A DNA stretch of 64,000 nucleotides from Neospora caninum Liverpool (taxonomy: Eukaryota > Apicomplexa > Conoidasida > Eucoccidiorida > Sarcocystidae). A model generated the notes under the pieces. That model worked only from the letters and a program-made list of their open reading frames with translations, searched no databases and had not been told where the DNA came from. How positions within the stretch are numbered: position 1 is the first letter of the stretch; every line of letters starts with the position of its first letter. Below, one piece after another: positions 59,048 to 64,000 of the stretch. The translations under genes and the position numbers were made by a program. Where the stretch lies: positions 2,301,014 through 2,365,013 of the forward strand of contig NC_018391.1 of NCBI RefSeq assembly GCF_000208865.1, given 5' to 3'.

Positions 59048-60371
59048 TTTGCCAGTAAAGAAACTGTATCAAAGGAAACGGCTCAACCACACGTTAGGCA
59101 TCAAAGGGGCCCTTGGTAGAATACATTCGCCGCCTGCGGCCAAGGCGAGTGCCCCACATCGGCGTATTTTGTGACGGCAATCGGGAAAGCCGAAGTTGGA
59201 GTCATCGTAGATTCTGTGGTCAAAGCGACCACAAAATTTTAATTGTGCTGTCGCTTTCGGGATGACGGAGTTGCATGCAAAAACAAAATCGGCTTTGCAA
59301 ACATTTTTTCGCCCTTGGTAGGAGCAGGCGTTGTCCAAGGTCAAACAAGCGTTCCGTCTGTTGATTCGCTTCTGCCTTCTGGTAGATTTACCAGTGTCAG
59401 AACTTGGCACGAGTCGGCAGGAATGAGAGACCTCCAATCATGTTTTGACACATTGTTGTGTGCGCGATACCGCACACCTCACCACTGGAATACCAAGATT
59501 ATGATAGAACGGTTTATCTCATTGATGCCGCAATGCTACTTGGTTAGGGGCTGGATTCGCTGCATGCAGGTCAATGCAACCCATCAGTTTTTGCCAACCA
59601 ATCAATGAGGGGCCGCGGAGCCTGCAAATCAGCTAGTGATGCCGTCGAGAGGCGCCTAGAGTACCCTTACGTAAGGCTACCGCCCATGGCGTACGCATGG
59701 CGACAGTCGGAGTTCCCTTGATAAAACCATCTCCGTTCCCCTTGCACGCCGTCGCCGCCCACTCCAAAATGTGTAGTCTGGCCGTAGGCCAGAAAACAAC
59801 GTTCTTCCGTGGACTGGTTGGAGCTCGTGAAATCTAAAACCAAACCGACCGTGCATTGGGGCCTCAGTGAGATCGGGCTGGATATTAAACGCATGCGTTG
59901 TAGACCCAAGATTTCGTTGGGTTGCCTGGCGCCGCAGCTATAGTGACTAGAGGTTTTATGTATTTGGGATTATTTTTTTCGGTTTCCTGTTTCGACGGAA
60001 ACGCAGCGCTCTTTTCTCCACCAGCATCAGCCCTCCTTCAGTGCATGGCAAAAACAGACGACAGGACTGAGTCAATAGTGTGATCGACGGTTTCGTGGGG
60101 CAGCCAAGTAAAGCCTGGCCGCAGGAAACACACAGGAACATGATTCAGCCATTCCCCTCGCTTACGCTTACTGAACATGCATTCTTGGCTCCCGTTTATT
60201 TTATCATCTCTCTCCTGGAGCGTTTGTAGTAGTTTAAATTAAATGGGCTCCCTAAAAGTTCACGTGTGGTTGCGGTTCTCCTGCCGGTACGCTTCCAGAC
60301 CAACTGCAGGTTGCTTCTCCCTCGGCTGACACAGCCCTTTAGACGAATGCGCTCTTTGAACAGCCTTTCTC
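59048..60371. other. Divergent promoter spacer between CDKL kinase and EF-hand gene
   Basis: The kinase starts at 59047 (-) and the EF-hand gene at 60372 (+), so this 1.3-kb stretch should carry both promoters. No exon-like frame with homology is visible, and the + frame 59243-59608 has no matching splice context. Confidence 0.6.
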
Positions 60372-62988
60372 ATGGCAACTACCCCTTCCGCTCTACTGTC
60401 CCCTCGTGACTGTGAGGAGCTCCTTCTCAGAGTCTGCTGCACGTTGGCTGAAGTAGAGGAGCAGGTAGTTCTCTCTTCTGTCACTGAATGGAAAGAAAGT
60501 GGACTGACCAGAGATGTTCTAGAGACCCAATAATGTGCACCCTAAAGCGTCGGCCGCGTTGACGTGAGTAGCTGCTCTACAAGGAGGGAAAAAGAGAAAG
60601 ATCCTTCTTGGGTGTCACGCTTTTTGCAGAGCTCCGAACAGTGGGATGAAAGCAGGGACAAGTGTTCGTTGCTGCACACGACACAACGAGAGTGCTGCTA
60701 CTGATTTTGGTGTTTGTGCCGCGGTGGGCATTCCAGGAAAGTTGAGCAAGCGTGAACCTGTAGACAAAGCCGAAGGGAATGACGAAAACGGAACGTTCGC
60801 TTGAATCTGGTGTGACAAATGTCTCTCCCAGATCGAGGCAATCAGGAGGACCCTGAGTGAAAACAATCTTTTTGACGCTGAGAATTTATTTAGGGTCCTC
60901 GATTGTTCTGGAGATGGCGAGCTGACTGGTGGGTGCCGGATTGTGCCACCGAAGTGGTTCTGTGTTAGGCGCGCAAATATGTAACAACGCATATATATAT
61001 ATATGTAGAGTACACACGATCGAGACAATACGTGATAACACGTTTATTGCCGTACTCCCGTATCATGGCCACGGAACCCCATCACCGCCTTCAGGGCCAC
61101 GGATCAAGCCAACAAATCCACAAGCAGAAGAAAAACTGCGACGCAAGCTACAGCCACCGAGATTAGACACTCTATTTCCCTGATTTGCACACAGGCGGTG
61201 ACTTCGCTGAATTTCTCAACGAGCAGAATTTCCATCTGAGTGCGCACGAAGCACGCCAGCTGGTGTCCCGTATCACCGGCTTAGTTGAGGAAGAAGTCGT
61301 TCGCTTTCCTGCGTAAGTCTCCTAGCGAATAAATCTCAAGCGGCGGAGTAGCTTCGGGAACTACCCACATGTTTTGCCTATGGAGGAACATGCACATAAG
61401 AAGCAGCCCATTCCCGACTCCATATCTGTCATGTCTTCCACATCTTGGTAACACATCGGTGGAATTTTAACTGTTCATCCAACAATGCACAAAGACATAC
61501 AGTGGCAAACTGATGATCGTCTTTTTGCCTAAGGCATCAAGACATATGTTAGCATTAGCCAATGTTCCGCGGGCGAACGGGAGCGTGCACCGGGTTTTCT
61601 AACTGTGGCCTTGATCGACACACGACATCACTGTCCGCGTAAGCGCCTGCTTCATACTGTTTAATGGCGTAACAACCCCTGCCCTTTTTCGTGCAGTGGA
61701 CAGGGCATACTGATGTCTACTTGTGCTCGCCCTCTAATAGTCGTTTGCTGAGGGATGTGCGGGACCCATTTAACATCAGAATCATCCACACTGCTCGATG
61801 CCTCCCAACATGTGTTGGCGACTGAAAAAAAGGTTTTGCAGGTGGATATTTCCACGTAGCTGCGGGACCCTGGCAAGACGCAAGACGCGTGTGGCTGTAG
61901 ACGAAGGATGGAACGAAATAGAGAAAGCTGTTGCTCTCATAGCCATCAAAGAAGTGGAGGCTATGGCATACTTGAGGGCAAGAATGACTGCACTTGTCGC
62001 CACGCCTTGGCCCGACTTGACTGCACTTTTCACCCTGCTTGTGGATAGCACGGGTTACATAACAAACAGTAAGGCATCACCATCGTACTCTCCCAACGAC
62101 ACTGGGACAAAACAACCACATTTCTCAAGGCGTTCGCAGAGTCCTCAGCGGCACAGCTCCTTTCTGATCTGCTAGCTACAATCATCGCCACCAAAATGCG
62201 GTTCCCTCTTGCTATTTACACCCGTTTCCTTCGACGACCAGAAGCTGCTGAACGGTTCATTTATAAAAAAAGTGCGGGGTGATAGGCCGACCATGCTTGG
62301 CAATGGGAGCCTTGTAGAGCCAGTCTCGACAACTTTGTCGCCTTGCATACCAATGAGCTTTTCAGCTTTTCACCGGCACAAACGCCCTGGTGACGGGTGT
62401 AACTTGTCTTCGTAAGGAGCTTTGATGGATTCCTCCTACCTCTGTCCTACGTGGTAGCTGTGGGTATCGTTGAATCAGCCATAACGCTCAAAGTCTCCAA
62501 GAAGCTGTTGAGCGGTAAAATGCGTAAACTGTTCCTGCATAGGCCGCAAGATGGCATGCCCACTGACTCACCTAGTCCATGCGCCTTCCGCTCGCACTGT
62601 TCAGTCATTTATCAGGCACTCATGTGTATTATCAGGCAGTCTGGAACTGGCTTTCAAACGCCGTGGACTTAACATCGATGAACGGAAACGAGAGCTTCTG
62701 TTTTATCGGTTAGACAGGTGAGCGCCGCTGACCACCGAGAGCCAGCACCACGAGGGACACGAAAGCCCGATGCCACCGTAGAATATCCGTCTTGTGCTGT
62801 GAACCTGTGATTTGTGCAGAGACGGAGACGGGCTCGCGACGTACGAGGATTTCCGCGGCATGTTTTTTCTCCCACATCTCTGCGGCTTTTTGGATGTCAA
62901 CACTGGTCTGGCACACAGCCCCAGCAAGCCCATCGGCCAGCTCGTGTCTTCCTTACCACCACAGTGCGGCGGCAAGACATCGAAGTGA
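60372..62988 (+). CDS. EF-hand calcium-binding protein, 261 residues
   Basis: Six exons join in phase: 60372-60464, 60832-60928, 61195-61312, 61842-62068, 62636-62717 and 62820-62988 (TGA). The first EF-hand has the loop DCSGDGELTGGD (55-66) after NNLFDAENLFRVL; Asp at loop position 12 replaces the usual Glu. A helix pair follows (DFAEFLNEQNFHLSAHEARQ), then a basic and helical stretch (EIEKAVALIAIKEVEAMAYL), a degenerate hand (LFTLLVDSTGYITNSSLELA) and a canonical last hand with loop DRDGDGLATYED (205-216), split exactly by the 62718-62819 intron. No signal peptide, membrane segment or kinase domain is present, so a soluble or cytoskeletal calcium sensor is most likely. The partner is unknown. 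It starts 1.3 kb from the divergent CDKL kinase. The start ATG has C at -3, a weak context, but the frame upstream gives no better start. The gene name is not recognised. Confidence 0.88.
60990..61005. repeat. Short (TA)n run in EF-hand gene intron
   Basis: A 16-base TA run lies between exons 60832-60928 and 61195-61312. Confidence 0.8.
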
Positions 62989-63842
62989 GCCACCTCACCT
63001 TCCGCTGCTGTGAGGAATTGGGTCACAAACGAGGAGCAAAATATATGGAGTGATTGGGTGTAGAACCTTACCTTGGCAACTGTCCAACTGCAAGCCCAGT
63101 CCTCTCACGACGGTTCAGATGAGAAAGTGTTTAGAGCAAAAAGTAAAGCATAAAAGTGTTTTCTCAGGTGGAACACTGCCTCTCGAGTGACAATATGGAA
63201 GAACGGAATGGACACAAGTTGTTCCACGACTCCCCTGCGCCTCGACGGCTGAAGTCTTGGAACTAAGCAGATGAGCGAAATACGCGTTAAGGATCCGTCA
63301 GCTCTGTGTAGTATCCGCGTGTGGTAGGAGAGAGTGGCGTACCAGAAAAACAGCATTTTCCACACAACGTCCGTGCATTTCGTGTGATCGCACTACCACT
63401 TAATTGTCTTCCAAACCCACAGTAGGAGGGCGTATTTTTGAGTATGCGGGAGCGTTTCAGAAATGAAAGGGAAATCACCACAGCACTTTGAAGACGTGTC
63501 ATCTTGTTTCACCGTTCACATCACCAAGTTTATGAGGGCGTGGAGCGGTCCCTCCTTTGCACCTAGTGTCGTTCAAGCAGCCTCCAGAGATCTTCCATGT
63601 GCATGCTTCTGTCGCCAACTAAGAAACATGAAGACGGGCACGCACCACACCTGTATGCCGGCAGCCTCGTCCGAAACTGGGTGCTGGGCCAGGTGCGAAG
63701 GAACCCACAGCACCGCACAGGAGAAGTATGTGCACGGAAAGGTTGATCGAAGCAGTATGCGTCGGCGTCGACTTAAACGACAGGTACGCTTGCATAGGGT
63801 GAAGTCGAAGATATCAATCTCTAACGGTACAATGTTGCGAAG
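62989..63842. other. Spacer after the EF-hand gene
   Basis: Probable EF-hand gene 3' UTR and the 3' flank of the - strand exon at the right edge. The frames here, including + 63463-63846, show no domain. Confidence 0.55.
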
Positions 63843-63957
63843 CTAGTCAACATCAAAGAACCCGAGGTCGCCTATTTGGCCAGCACATGAGGCTGCAAAG
63901 TTCTCATTGAGCCTCAGGTGGCCAACGAGATTACCCACCGGAACTTCCACAATTAAG
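63843..63957 (-). CDS. Probable last exon of an unrecognised - strand gene (partial)
   Basis: A - strand acceptor (GGGAGCACAG) is followed by a frame that reads LIVEVPVGNLVGHLRL, then NENFAASCAGQIGDLGFFDVD and a TAG stop (63845-63843). The exon would begin with the last base of a split codon and gives 37 residues. The composition (hydrophobic strand, Gly turns, acidic end) is protein-like and unlike the surrounding spacer, but I do not recognise the family. The rest of the gene would lie beyond base 64000. Confidence 0.4.
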
Positions 63958-64000
63958 CTGTGCTCCCTTCTCTAGTGTTAACCGCTGTCAGTCGAGATAT

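Overview
This is a stretch of nuclear genome from a coccidian apicomplexan of the Toxoplasma/Hammondia/Neospora type. The grounds are moderately GC-rich DNA, intron-rich genes with GT..AG boundaries, proteins with long Ser/Pro/Ala/Arg-rich insertions, many (TA)n microsatellites in introns, and a single-copy CPSF3 with apicomplexan-style extensions. The species cannot be fixed from sequence alone.

Eight protein genes can be rebuilt exon by exon, with splice phases that close. On the + strand from the left are the 3' part of tubulin-folding cofactor E (TBCE, 1-6966, 5' end outside the window) and a CEP120-like centriole protein (about 9.65-18.64 kb, N-terminus unresolved). CPSF3, the mRNA 3'-end endonuclease (20400-24065), and an RNF126/115-like RING-H2 ubiquitin ligase with an N-myristoylation motif (27985-30721) lie on the - strand. 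A membrane-anchored S1/P1 nuclease (32658-37163) is on +. An RlmI-like PUA-methyltransferase (39851-45037) and a giant CDKL-family kinase (47470-59047) are on -. A 261-residue EF-hand protein (60372-62988) is on +. The right edge holds what looks like the last exon of another - strand gene (63843-63957).

Layout: TBCE and CEP120 are tandem. CEP120 converges on CPSF3. CPSF3 and the RING ligase are tandem on -. The ligase and the nuclease diverge from a 1.9-kb spacer. The nuclease converges on the methyltransferase. The methyltransferase and kinase are tandem on -. The kinase and the EF-hand gene diverge from a 1.3-kb spacer. Gene-poor spacers are 7.8-9.6, 18.6-20.4, 24.1-28.0, 30.7-32.7, 37.2-39.8 and 45.0-47.5 kb. 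One of them (37.5-39.3 kb) may hide a small unrecognised gene.

Functionally, three of the eight genes belong to tubulin, centriole or cilium biology (TBCE, CEP120, CDKL kinase). In coccidia that means the cytoskeleton, spindle pole and flagellated male gamete. The others serve mRNA 3' processing, ubiquitin tagging at a membrane, secretory nucleic-acid cleavage and, by family, rRNA methylation in an organelle. No CRISPR array, rRNA, tRNA or transposase gene was seen. The most unusual points are an intronic repeat with a period of about 204 bp, a nearly perfect 23-bp inverted repeat inside the TBCE coding sequence, a dispersed short palindrome, missing catalytic-motif residues in the methyltransferase, and the myristoyl-RING ligase.
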